Shown here: in pieces, positions 1-11,000 of the stretch | Layout: each line of letters opens with the position of its first letter | How positions within the stretch are numbered: the first letter of the stretch is position 1 | DNA from: Stropharia rugosoannulata | Lineage: Eukaryota > Basidiomycota > Agaricomycetes > Agaricales > Strophariaceae | Length of the DNA: 64,000 nt | NCBI GenBank assembly: GCA_028532985.1 | Contig: JANCIK010000005.1 | Span: forward strand, 1,122,501 to 1,186,500 | Direction of reading: 5' to 3' | Program-made: the position numbers and the translations under genes | Notes under the pieces: model-generated | Seen by the model: only the letters and a program-made list of their open reading frames with translations | Database searches by the model: none | What the model was told of the DNA's origin: nothing

Positions 1-73
1 ATAATTACATACTGATTTCTGAACGTTGACTCTGGTTTATTCAGTACAAAGTTGAAACTGCGGCGTGAGACCG

Positions 74-100
74 CGAGAGAGAGAGAGAGAGAGAGAGAGA
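74..100. repeat. GA microsatellite
   Basis: A run of GA dinucleotides lies just before the minisatellite region. A similar shorter GA run occurs at 17829-17847. No function is inferred. Confidence 0.9.
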
Positions 101-171
101 CGTCACGTGATGTATGGCAAGTGGTGATACCTTTCGACCCTCGATACCGTCGCCCAGTATTTGACACCACG

Positions 172-645
172 ATCCCGTTCTGCGCATCCATCTCCTCTGC
201 ATCCCTCTCGCATACTAGTTTGATTCGGAGTCGAGACGGCCCACCAGCCTCATGCGTCAGTACCACTGAAAGGCAGGCCAGGGAGTTGGCTCTCTCGAGC
301 CCTTCCTAAGCCTTGCTTGACTACATCGGCCACTGAATAGGAAAGGCAGGCCAGGGAGTTGGCTCTCTCGAGCCCTTCCTAAGCCTTGCTCGACCCCATC
401 GACCGCTGTATAGGAAAGGCAGGCCAGGAGGTTGGCTTCCTTGAGCCCTTCCTAAGCCTTGCTCGACCCCATCGACCGCTGTATAGGAAAGGCAGGCCAG
501 GAGGTTGGCTTCCTTGAGCCCTTCCTAAGCCTTGCTCGACCCCATCGACCACTATATAGGAAAGGCAGGCCAGGAGCTTGGCCCTCTCGAGCCCTTCCTA
601 AGCCTTGCTTGACCCTACCGCGCGATAACAATCTCGTCTGCGCAT
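172..645. repeat. 73-bp minisatellite, left block
   Basis: Five head-to-tail units begin with AAAGGCAGGCCAGG at about 269, 342, 415, 488 and 561, giving a 73-bp period. Each carries GCTCTCTCGAGCCCTTCC (or TTCCTTGAGCCC) followed by TAAGCCTTGC. The array is bracketed by a longer flanking module containing CTGCGCATCCATCTCC and, on the left side, GCCTCATGCGTCAGTACCAC. The same unit and module reappear at 3253-3600, on the other side of a Tom1-like gene fragment. A diverged single copy may lie at 8541-8590. The ORFs in this block are repeat artefacts. Confidence 0.9.
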
Positions 646-3252
646 CCATCTCCTCCACCCGTATCCGCCACCTCGCATTCTTCTGGACCTCTTCAGTCGT
701 CGCTTGATCAAGAACTGCGCGAAAGAGTTGATTCACTACCTTCTTGACTTATTGTTGTCTAACGATGATCCAAGACACCCTCCTAAATGGCTTGCTGCTC
801 ATCTATCGGTCACTGAAGCTCTCTTTGCATTAGCAGATGAGCCTCGGTCTATAATGCTTCCCCAAGAAGATGAGCATGTGATTATTGGTCCAATATCCGT
901 GGGTCCTTCTCGAGCGGAAGCTCAGGCCATAGTGTTCGACTTCTGTCTACTCCTCCTTGCTGTTGATACTCTGCTAGCAGATGAACTGCTATCTGTTTTA
1001 CGATTGTTTGTTCTTCTCATCCGTGATCGTGAAATGGCGAACCAATTTGTCAAGCGCGATGCACTGAATATGCTTTTCAGACGAATCAGAACGTCGGCAG
1101 TTTCGGGTGGATCATCATAAATTGCTGTAATACTTTGCCATATCATGGAGGCCAATATGCAGCAAACTGTTAAACATTACTTTAACCAACCACGGAAGAG
1201 GCTCATCGATGTCAACACATATGTCAGGAATTGTAGCGCCATCGCTTTGCGCGATATACAGATCTTTATCGACACTACGGGATCACTATGTCAGTTGGAG
1301 CAACCGTTTTCTTCTGTTCCGCACATCAAACTCCAAGTACCCGCCATTACTGCAGAACAAGAACATCATTCAGATGTTGAACCTGCTTCTGATGTGCAAG
1401 TGGATAGCCCTGCTCATCCACTGGATATGCCCCAGAAAGCTGCAGAGAGTGTGATACACCTCCTTTCCGAGTTAATGAATACGACAAAGGTTGTTAGCGA
1501 GGCAACTCCTGTCGGCTCAGGTGACCTGCAACCATCTCCTACCTCGGCATCCATAGACCAAATTCAGGCTAATGTATCCTCAGCTGATGAATTACTTCCT
1601 CCCCTGTCGATATCAATGACAAGAATCAGTATCTCTGCTTCTTGATGCAATGTTTGACTAAATTGCTGTTTTCTTATGACGCTTGCAAGGTGGCTTTCTT
1701 AACATACTCGACTAAGAAGCGCCCCCAGCAACTCCATGCTAAGGAGTCAACCAACAAATTCAGGACGGTCACTTTACATTTCCTTCTCTCGGAGCTGGTT
1801 ACATATGGTACTACGAACCCTTCGTCCTGGCCGGCTCCTTGCTTTGACAGACCTTTGTCATAGGCTACTCACCGTTAGAGTGCAACCCACATCAAGGAAG
1901 CCCCAAGATGATGTTCCAAGCCATCTGGCCAAAATCATGCTGGAAAAGAATTTTGTCGCTCTCTTGACAACGTCACTTGCCGAGGTGGATCTTAACTACC
2001 CTAACGTTCGTAACTTAGTTGCTGCTATCCTTCGACCACTGGAGCTCTTGTAAAAATTTCTTCATTCTATCTTCCGAAAAATTTCTTAGTTTTGATTTTA
2101 ATTAGGACCAAGCTTGCTATCAAAATGAGCGAAAGCTCTAACAAAAACAAGGGAGACACGCAAAAGAACATCAGCATCATATCTGAATCAGAAGACGAGG
2201 GAGAAGCAGTCGCAGGTACTGCCAGGGAAGAAACATCTGATCTCTATCGCGATTCCGCTCTTGGTATGTATTTAGGTGTATGTTGTTGACTATATTTTTT
2301 ACTTTATATGATCTTGTAGTAACTAATTAACTTTATCTCAGGAAATGGATGATACGCATTATTCCGATGACGAAGGTATGGAAGAGGAAGAGGACGACGA
2401 AGATGTTGAAATGGACTATGGAGAAGAAACTAGAAGTGAAAATACATCCGCTCCAGAGTCAGATGAGGAAGATGACTTGGACCATGTCACTCAAGATTCT
2501 GTTGAAAGTTGGGATGATGGCGATGAAGAGGATGAAGAGGATCTGGTAGCAAATGAAGACGCTGAGGAAGAGGAGGACGGACATGATGACGAACGAGAGG
2601 ATGATGAAGGCGAGGATGACGAAGATGAAGAATGTATGATGTGGGAGGTAAGGTCATTTGCCAACTGGTCGAAATGCATAGCTAAAGGATTGGCAGGACA
2701 TGCAGGAGGACGCTGGCGATATGGGCCTTGCATTAGAGAGCATTGATGATGAAACAGCTCAGGGAGGTGAGGTCAAAACATATCGATAGTTAATTTCAAT
2801 CAGTAGTCCCTATACAAATTAACCACGAAGAGGATGAACCAGATATGTCATCTGATGAAGAGGAATACGTTATCGAACATGGGCACTTTCACAACGAGGG
2901 TATCTTTAGCTTCGGCGACTTCTTGGACGCTGGTCTTCGTGATGGTGCTTCAGGTTTATTTTTCCATCGTCGGAATCGTAGCAATGGTGATTAGTCTCCT
3001 ACTTATCCATACGCTACATATTACTAACTGCCCTTGATAGATCCTCAACCATTTGGGAGATTTAGCATCTCGGGCATTGCTTCAGAAGCGACTGCACATC
3101 CATTGCTGCTAGATATATCAGCCAATGTTCCTGGTAGAGGATTGCGCGGCCAAAGGCCTCTTGGCAGGACCACCCAGCCTTCTTCAAACAATCGATGAGA
3201 TGTTTGGCGAAGGATCACTTCAAATGCTTCAACAAATCATTTCCCATGATGC
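646..3252 (+). pseudogene. Tom1/HUWE1-like HECT E3 ligase fragment
   Basis: Conceptual translation gives consecutive pieces resembling the middle of fungal Tom1-type HECT ubiquitin ligases, which are very large nuclear/cytoplasmic E3 enzymes. Helical segments at 704-1120 and 1145-1645 include a motif like VKHYFNQPRKRLIDVNTYV. A further piece lies at 1642-2053. A strongly acidic Asp/Glu tract at 2345-2640 precedes a segment with SDEEEYVIEHGHFHNEG near 2846-2895 and a last piece near 3190-3245 (DEMFGEGSLQMLQQII). The reading is broken: an in-frame TAA at 1118-1120, a TGA near 1643 with a frame change, another frame change near 1860, and a stop/frame change near 3197. Some breaks could be introns, for example after the acidic tract. 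The N-terminal region and the whole catalytic HECT domain, with its cysteine, are missing. Both ends stop at the 73-bp minisatellite. I call it a non-functional gene fragment; the family assignment rests on recalled motifs and was not searched. Confidence 0.7.
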
Positions 3253-3600
3253 CAGCCTCATGTGTCAGTACTACTAAAAGGCAGGCCAGGAGGTTGGCTC
3301 TCTCGAGCCCTTCCTAAGCCTTGCTCGACTCCATCGACCACTATATAGGAAAGGCAGGCCAGGAGGCTGGCCCTCTCGAGCCCTTCCTAAGCCTTGCTTG
3401 ACCCTACCGCGCGATAATGATCCCGTCTGCGCATCCATCTCCTTCACCCGTATCCGCTGCCTCGCATTCTTTAGACCTCTCCAGTCGAGACGGCCCACCA
3501 GCCTCATGCGTCAGTACCACTGAAAGGCAGGCCAGGAGGTTGGCTCTCTCGAGCCCTTCCTAAGCCTTGCTTGACCCTACCTCCCGATAACGATCTGATG
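3253..3600. repeat. 73-bp minisatellite, right block
   Basis: Three copies of the AAAGGCAGGCCAGG unit begin near 3277, 3350 and 3523. The first two are 73 bp apart. The third is separated by a further 100-bp module containing CTGCGCATCCATCTCC, GAGACGGCCCACCAGCCTCA and GTCAGTACCACTG. The same module borders the left block at 172-268, in the same orientation, so the Tom1-like fragment lies between direct repeats. Confidence 0.9.
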
Positions 3601-3608
3601 AAATCAAC

Positions 3609-4160
3609 ATGGCTACCCCAGCAATATCTCTATCTGGATTGCTGGACGTATCTGTTACTCGCACAGATCATGAGCCGTTAGACCCTATTCCTTGCATCCT
3701 GCCTCCCGTATTTTTATTTGGACAAATCCGGCCGTTGACGTTGGTTGAAAGGAGATTGCGAACCCGCTTCGCTGAAGTTGATGCTCTACCTCTGGATGCC
3801 GATAATAAAAGCAAAACCTCTCTACCTAGCGTCGAAAGGAACTCCTCGATTGCATCAAGCTCGACCATCAGTGCACTAAAACCTGGACGGCAAATTGCTA
3901 AGTTGCTGAATGGGGCGGAGCTAATTCCGCGTAGCCCGCCAATGTTGTTCCAATTTATCACGACTAAGAAAAGTGGTCACTGTTAAAGGAATTGCCCTCA
4001 GTGTTGCGTAATCGGTTCATAGAAATCTGGGTACAAGCGCTGTCAATACACGGATACGAACTTGTAGTCATTTGGGAGGGATATCTGATGGCTTTCGCGG
4101 TGGTTCTGGATTCTGCTAGTGCCATCTTCACTTACTTCCAAGGCGGTTTCCTACGTTAAT
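3609..4160 (+). pseudogene. unidentified decayed gene
   Basis: An ATG ORF of 125 codons (3609-3986) is followed, in a shifted frame, by an open stretch from about 3968 to 4158. That stretch reads like a real protein (LPSVLRNRFIEIWVQALSIH, then a hydrophobic segment around MAFAVVLDSAS). The two halves probably belonged to one gene now broken near 3980; an unrecognised intron is less likely because no GT..AG pair joins them well. More coding-like but interrupted sequence continues towards 4320. I do not recognise the family. The start abuts the right minisatellite block, so the 5' end may have been lost. Confidence 0.4.
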
Positions 4161-4320
4161 GCAAGACTTTAGGAAAGCCCGGGTGTCGAGTTCTCTGCGC
4201 ACCATCATCTTGAATTTCTAGAGGGACGACGGGGTTGGATCGCTGAATCAGGCGGCTGTATGTTGGGAAAGTGCCCAATCCCCCATCGGAGTCAGTTGGC
4301 GAACTCATTGAACCCATTGA

Positions 4321-4945
4321 ATGCAGAGACTAGCAGAGAACCAATTGGCACCGAGCCATAATTTGACACTTTCATGTTTGAGAGCGGATTTGTCTCCAGA
4401 TTTGTCTCCAGCTGAGACTAGAACCTTTCCCTCAATAATATGTGCATTTACCAAGCGGGTCGGTGGCGGCGTAAATCTCGATCGAAGGCAATTCTCAATG
4501 GACGGGATATGAACCTATCGATGATCCTTCAGTATCTGTTACCTCAAAACCACTGAAACAATAATATTAACGTACTGACTCAGATGTGACCGCATAAACG
4601 CATAGCTTTATGACTTCCTCGTCCTTTGATAGTTTGCAGGTGCCTTTGGGGTCGGACCTGCCACAAATTGGAAGACCGTTGAATGCCTCTTTTGGCAGTG
4701 CCAGTAGGAATTGGTTAGTCTATTACCAAAGCTATAACACGTTCGGTAAGGTTTACACGTGACTTGACAGGCTTGAAAGTAACTCAAACTTTAAAGGGAA
4801 GCCAAATCGCTCCTCATCCCTTTCTTCTGCCTTTTACTCTTACTACTTCCCTGTCCCAACAGCGGCGAATTTTCGCGCTACAGGACTTGGAGTCACTAGT
4901 CCAGCAGCAGTCTAGTGACAGCGCTAAGACAAAGTATATAGTAAG
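4321..4945. other. intergenic, no gene recognised
   Basis: Only short ORFs without recognisable motifs are present. It contains a direct duplication of GATTTGTCTCCA near 4387-4412. It probably includes the promoter and 5' leader of the large ORF that follows. No clear TATA box or repeat family was seen. Confidence 0.5.
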
Positions 4946-7842
4946 ATGTGGGCATCACAGCCTCACTCGTTTGCCTACGGCGGCAGACGCCTCTCCTCTT
5001 TCTCTGGCTATCGCGATTTACCGGTAGTATGCTATACCTGTTGCCACAATTTTCGCTTGTCATGACACGTTTCCTCAAAAGCGCAGGGAAGGTTTACGAA
5101 ATATGGTCGCCCAATTCCCAACAAAACACGTTTTATCCTGGACGTCAACAGCCCCAGTACCGATTGGGCCTCAAGTTGTCTAGCGAATGGAGACGCTGCG
5201 ATGGGCATTTAGGCCGTTTCGACCCCACTATTTCTCCTCAGCTCTACAGCCCATCCTCTCCTTGGTTCCCATATATTAAACGCATCAACACCAACAACGA
5301 TCCAGAGTGGACCATCGCCTTTGAAGTATGGGAGCGAAAGTCGAAGGAAGGAGGATACATTCGCAACGATTACTTGGCCAAACTGCATAACCGCCTCAGT
5401 GAACTAATTAATGAGAGAGCTCTACTAATGGACGTCGAACGTATCGATCCCCGCATCTGGGAATCAAGGCCTAGTATAGATCATAAGGACATCGAAAATC
5501 TGAGCCCACTCCTTGGATTTGACGAAGCAGTGGATTACCTTGTTTTTGTCCAGAGGTCCCTCAAACACATGGATGGGTGGAATCGAATGGCCTTCTTCAT
5601 TTTGAAAGGCGATAAGGAGAACCTGCGATCGACCTCTACAGTAGAAACAGCGGACGACTCGCTCATGGGAACCTGGCTAAATGGCACGAAGGAGGCAGAG
5701 GGGCTTCAACTGCTGCGGCATCGCGTGCCCTGCTTCATATTGGCTGAAATGATATCTGAGCAGGACTTAGGCCGTGTCAGTTCTTCTTATGTACACAGTG
5801 ATTGGGTAGCTTCAACAGCGGTGACAGCATTAGACAAACCCAGCAATATGTACGATAGCACCCTCCGCCTCGCTGGAGTGCATATACGACATAAGGAGAA
5901 TGATTTTGGCCTAGCCAAAATCGTTGAAGTATACCCCACCGAGGACAAAAAATGTGCATCCTCCACAGCTCAGGGCTATAGTTTTGGCCATTATCGGCAC
6001 CCCTTATCCATGAAAATTGTCGAAGCCTCCCGTCAAGCACCTTCCTCTTTCCCGACAAGGAGCGACTTTGGATTAATGCCTCCACCCGTTCGGAATGTGG
6101 GTCGAGGCACTTGGACTTACTTCACCCAGAGCACACTGGACGACGACGAGACTCCTTGCATGGAAAGGTTAGGCCACAATCGCAAGAACGAAGCGGGGCG
6201 TTACAGATACTACGATAGGATAAATCTGAGAGTACTGGGCTACGACGATCCAGTCCATCCACCGGAGGATTACCTGGCTGATGTCAACGTTTTTGGTCTA
6301 CCAGCACGAGACATGCCCTTCGTTGTCAAAAGCAATCATAAAGTAGTAGCCCCACGCTTTACTCTGTCGAAATGGATGTATAAATCACAATTCCCAGTTG
6401 CGCAAGACGTTGGTCGCGAGTTCAAGCCCACAGACGTTCCTATGCTTTCTCTTAATTCTGGTCAGATAGACGGGAGTGCGCAATGTTCGACCAAAGAATA
6501 TCAAAGACCCTCCGCTTTGTTCGAGGAAGTTCGCAATCAATACAGCATCCTAGAAGAGGGCGACAGTGATTCTGAAGGATTTACGAGCGATGCTCCTCCA
6601 AAGGTATTTTTTTCTGTGGCACGCCCCTCAAATATCGGCAAGCGCAAACGTTCACTATCGCCTTTACTCAAGGAGCAAGATGTCCTGGCTGTAGATTCCA
6701 AGCTGCCCCCAGCATATCTGCCATCATCCAACCAGACTGCCAAAATAACTGCGCCGCCAACCGCGCCAGAGGTAGAACACGCCCTGGTTCCGCCATCTTC
6801 GCCGTCAGGCACTCACGCTGCCAGAGTAACTACGCCGCCAACCGCGCCAGAGGTAGAACAAGCCCTGGTTCCGCCATCTTCGCCGTCAGGCACTCACGCT
6901 GCCAGAGTAACCGCGCCAGAGGTAGAACAAGCCCTGGTTCCGCCATCCTCGCTGTCAGGCAATCAAGCCGCCAAAGTAACTGCGCTGCCTAGTACCGTTC
7001 CAGACGTAGAACCAGCACACCAACCGCACCACAACCAGGCGGCCGAGTTAATTTCATCGCCAGCCCCCAGTAGCGGGATGGACTTATTCAGTCGAATTGA
7101 CTGGTCTGACTTCTCATCCCCCCCAGTAGCTGGACCGTCCACCTCTACGGTGAGCACAACAGCCAGAACTACCTTGTCCATCTGGGAGCATACTCAACAA
7201 GCTACCTCCATGCTCCCCCTACCGACTCTGTCAGAACGGCAATCCTTGAATGATCTATTCCCTACACCAACTTCAACTTCGTTACAGATAAATGACATAG
7301 TGATGGAAGGCACATGCTCTACATGCATAGTTATCTGGAATTTCCCAGCATACTTTCTGTGGAGCCACGTCATTGCCTGGATTGAGGAAGTGAGTAACGA
7401 TTTGAAGGTTGTGATGGCAATGCCTCAGCGCGTACTTCGCACGAATGAGCGTGGTTATTCTGTTTATTGGTTGAAATTTGGAAATATCTTTGGCTCAACA
7501 CTCTTCCGTGGTGCGGTGGCAGCGCGCAGAATCTGTGCAGGTGGACAATTTGTCGCTTGTGACTTTATTCCTGACAGGGATTATGCAGGGGAAAATGGCT
7601 GCTCCCAAGATTACTGGCACCAAGATGGCTTGTCGCAAGGGAGGCAGCTAGATTCACCGCACTCTACTACACTGTGTTCTTTCTCCTTCACTCCTGCAGA
7701 CCTTATTACGCGCATTGGGCTTCCTCCAATTGACCCCTCCCTTCCAGCGCCGCCTCCACCTAAGCGTCGACGTGGCAAACGCAAGAATGCCCATACATCC
7801 GCGCTGGTGTCGCGGCAGGACCCTGTTGGACGTGAGACCTGA
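4946..7842 (+). CDS. large unassigned protein with internal repeats
   Basis: A single open frame of more than 950 codons ends at TGA 7842. The frame's 5' end uses GTG (4948), so the true start is uncertain. An ATG at 4946 in another frame opens a short coding-like exon (MWASQPHSFAYGG...) that could splice into the long frame near 5088; the first in-frame ATG is near 5028. The N-terminal half (about residues 50-450) is compact and Trp/Tyr-rich. Residues about 590-700 are a Pro/Ala/Ser-rich linker carrying three near-identical 23-26-residue repeats built on APEVEQALVPPSS. A globular-looking block follows (about 775-890), then a basic tail with PPPPKRRRGKRK, a plausible nuclear localisation signal. 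I do not recognise a named domain. It resembles uncharacterised agaricomycete proteins that I associate, from memory only, with repeat-rich regions. It may be an intact host gene or an accessory gene of a mobile element. Confidence 0.65.
6741..6995 (+). repeat. coding minisatellite inside large ORF
   Basis: Three tandem in-frame copies of a roughly 70-78-bp unit share GCGCCAGAGGTAGAAC and CCCTGGTTCCGCCATC. The third copy lacks the ACGCCGCCAACC segment, and a fourth, more diverged unit follows. All length differences are multiples of three, so the frame is kept. This suggests selection on the reading frame or very recent expansion. Confidence 0.85.
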
Positions 7843-9218
7843 GAACCCCTTTGCCTTAGATTACACCGTGCTATCTCGGAGCTTATCACATACATTCTAA
7901 CATTCTGGGATCATATTTATCTTCTGGTGGATTTTTTCTTCTGAATTCGGTCACTACCTGTCCTGCACATGACAATACAAGAGGTAAGTACATCTATGAC
8001 CTTACTTGCAGTACAATAAACTAACTGTTTCCCTGTCATTATAGCGGATCCTCCCTGTATCATATATCCGGACCAAATTGTCCTTGAATGGGCTCGTGTA
8101 CGAAGTGTAGAGCCAAGCCCAAGGATGGAGTACACCATGCGTCGTGAACCCGAACTTGCGTACCTTTAGCCGATCTGGACCCCAAATGTTACAGAAACCT
8201 TTGCGCCTTCCTGACCTTCGACAGCGACACTGTTCATGTCATGACTTCCTTAGGATTCCTCGGAGACGTGCTAACGCCTTGATTACTGGAAGAGTTGTCC
8301 TGATCAGGACTCCTGCGTAGTATACAACCGCAGTACCATTTTGGATTTGTTTTGATATGTTCTTTTGCGCGTTAAAAGTTTAGCTTATTTTGTAGGCTTG
8401 TGCCAGTGCGATGTAGAAAATGAATTATACTATTTACCTCTCAAAAACCACTTCAAATATAATACTACATTAGTATCCAACCCTGAGCAATCATTGCTGT
8501 TGCTTAGGTTAGGGAGATGACCATTATCACCCAGAGTTACAAGCCAGGCTAGGAGGTTGGTATATACTACTATTCCCTAAGCCAAGATGTCGTGATGTGA
8601 GCATATTAAAGCCAGGTTTCATAAGTACATAAGAATACAGCAAAGTATGAAGATCACAAGTTTCGGTAAAGGCTTACGATATGACATAGTCTCATATACA
8701 CGTTTTTTGTTGCTAGAAATTAGATAAATAGGTGCATTAAGAGAAAAGGTATTGCAGTTATGGTAATCTACGCTTTAGCTTACAAAACATAAAGAAGTAG
8801 CACCGTAGTGAAGCAGTGTTATAGCACACTAGAAGGAATATGGGGTATTATATTATCCTGCCTAAGGAATATAAAGTTATACGGTGGTGTATACACTTTA
8901 TCACTATATTGATATGCTGGATTAGACACCACCTTATGATGCAGAGTCAGAGTTTTGCTTTAATGGATCATGGAATATGTTAGGCAAGCAGTCGTATTCT
9001 CTCATATTATATTTACAAAGGTGCAAGGGGTTGTCGAAATGAGAGCGCTCAATAATATATGCAAAATATGTGTAGATACTACAAAGGTATACAGTAGAAC
9101 ATCAAAATCACTGCGTTATTTTTCCAGTTATGACAGCTACAGAAAAGACTATAAGATTTATATAAGCACAGCTGTAATGTTATGCTAAAAATATACCAGA
9201 GGTAGCACCTTATAGCTA
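7843..9218. other. intergenic, AT-rich
   Basis: No gene is recognised. A possible spliced mini-ORF (ATGACAATACAAGAG, then GTAAGTAC, with acceptor TTATAG near 8043) lies at 7970-8110 but is too short to call. There is a perfect palindrome GTCCTGATCAGGAC near 8297-8310. A single diverged match to the 73-bp minisatellite (GCCAGGCTAGGAGGTTGG, CCCTAAGCC) lies at 8541-8590. From 8590 onward the DNA is AT-rich and featureless. Confidence 0.5.
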
Positions 9219-9928
9219 TTATACCGCCTTAAATAATCTTACAGGATTAGTCCAAAGTATCCGATGAATGGTATACGAGTTTAACGCAGCCTTCGTCGAG
9301 CTGTACGCGAAATACATATGAGGAGCGTCGGGACCTGCCATCCATGAGTTCGACCCGAGGCTGCTCGTTACGTTTGTGACTGCAGAAAAGCCATTTATCG
9401 AGGCAGCCTTGCGGAGGAGAGGAAGAAAAGCGGTTGTTGTTTGAGCCACGCCATAGAAATTTGTTTCGAATAGGGAGCGAAGCGCATCAATAGAAACGTT
9501 CGATGCGTCAAGGTCGCTCCGCCCAACCAAGCTAACTGCAGCGTTGTTGACGAGTACGTCTAAGCGCCCTTCAGCCGCTTCAATAGTTTCACGAGCCGCT
9601 TCGATAGATTCGGGCTTGGTGACATCAAGGATAACCGATTTAACGGCCGTGAGGCCTTCCGAGTGAAGCTTTGCTTTGTAAAGACAGCTTTAATACACTG
9701 GACGCGATGAAAGAAATAGATAGTATAAATCAACGAATACTGCCGACTTCACTGCATCTTGATTGTGTCCAGAGAGATAGACTGTGTGTTTCTGCTCAGC
9801 TGCCAAGCGTACAAGCTCAAAGCTGATGCCCGTGTTACTGCCTGAGAGGTTATATGTCAGTCATCGGGACACAATTCATCAATACTGAACCTCAAGCGTT
9901 CACCAGTGATAAGTATAACTTGAGACAT
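9219..9928 (-). pseudogene. short-chain dehydrogenase, 3'-truncated
   Basis: The minus strand from ATG 9928 encodes the N-terminal two thirds of a classical short-chain dehydrogenase/reductase (SDR), an NAD(P)-dependent oxidoreductase. The Rossmann glycine motif TGSNTG is formed across the first intron (about 9852-9910), between MSQVILITG and SNTGIS. A second intron lies near 9674-9740. Then come an Asp before the LDVLVNNAA motif, the catalytic Ser region VTNVTSSLGS, and the catalytic YSSTK motif. After STKAALNSYTI the similarity stops and a short unrelated tail leads to tandem stops at 9219. The usual C-terminal 60-80 residues (substrate loop and last strand) are missing. An undetected further intron cannot be excluded, but I favour a truncated pseudogene. 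The substrate is unknown. Confidence 0.75.
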
Positions 9929-11000
9929 TGTTCTGCAAAATGTTGGATAGAAGTTTAACGCTCAGAACTCTCCATCGTATTCCATTTTATAGCACTGCGG
10001 TCATATGTTTATCATTTGTGATATATTATATATCATACTAGACAAGAATGAATATGACGAAGGTTAATAATGGCTTTCTCGTATTTTTCAGTCAGCACTG
10101 GTCGGTATGACTTCCAATCATATGGTTCCGACATTGAGACGCGCCTCCTCGCGCCTCTCATCTCATAGGAACGTTGGGAATATTACCACACCCTTTGGAC
10201 ACCTTTAGTAGGTCTATAGGAACAACGGTGATTGATAACCAAGCGACATACGTATGTGATGCTTACACTGCTGGCATCCATCAATTTATGCTGGTTAAAA
10301 ATGCGATAAAATGTATTTTATCTTTCAAAGAAATACGTACTTCAGCTAGATAAACGTAAGAAAGTGCCTCGGGCCTGCTGTTTTTAAGCAAGCCCGATAC
10401 CTTTTTCTCTTATAAATGAGCTCTTTCAAATACATATTATACATCTTTTTACATTTTTCCCTATAAAGAACTTGCTAGTGCCAGCACACTGCTGGCGTCA
10501 ACCAATTTTTGGTGCCCAAAAATAGGTCGTCAAATACGTCATGTTTATTTGAACACCGTTTTGGCAGAGAAATACTCATCGGGCTTGCCGTTCATGGTAA
10601 CCCCGAGGCAGTTTCAAGCCTACTATTTTCAGGTCATAAACGACGAAACAAATACAAGACGTATATGACAACATCTTTTTGGCTGATATAAATAGGTGGG
10701 CGCCAGCAGTGGCAGTGTTACACCGCTGGCCCCGACCTGTTTTTGGTGGCATCGTTTTAGCGGGCAAAAAGGCATCGGCCTTGCCTTTTAAAGAAACCCC
10801 GAGGACTTTTGCTGCCTTTTTCTAAGCCATACATGTCAATTTGAGAGCATGACATATTCGCCGGCACATTTTTAGCCATCAAACATAGTAGATTAGCGCC
10901 AGTAGTGTTAGATCGTTCTACTCTATGCTGCGTTATCTGACATCTTCTGCTATACATATGCGCTCTGATGCTGTTTGAGAAAGCTGACAGGGGCCATCAA
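9929..11000. repeat. degenerate repeat-rich intergenic region
   Basis: From about 10360 to 10960 the sequence contains several diverged copies of a module with GCCAGCA(C/G)...GCTGGC, TTTTTGGTG, GGGC(C/A)TGCC, CCCCGAGG and a following TTTTCTAAG or TTTTTAAGC. Examples are at 10361-10415, 10471-10510, 10578-10640, 10692-10830 and 10888-10950. The copies include short inverted repeats. No ORF is convincing. It looks like a decayed, nested non-autonomous element. The first 400 bases (9929-10350) are AT-rich and would contain the SDR promoter. Confidence 0.45.

Noticed and set aside
452..736. Overlapping ORFs on both strands in the first 700 bases, and 3274-3507
   Set aside because: They are produced by the 73-bp minisatellite, recur with the repeat and have no independent support.
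172..3600. Regularly spaced repeats considered as a CRISPR-like array
   Set aside because: Units are contiguous 73-bp tandem copies without unique spacers, and the genome is clearly eukaryotic.
4948..4950. GTG as the start of the large 964-codon ORF
   Set aside because: GTG starts are not expected in a fungal nuclear gene; an upstream ATG exon at 4946 with an intron, or the ATG near 5028, is more likely.
8297..8310. Perfect palindrome GTCCTGATCAGGAC considered as a terminator or transposon end
   Set aside because: No paired copy nearby, no T-run after it, and fungal Pol II genes do not use hairpin terminators.
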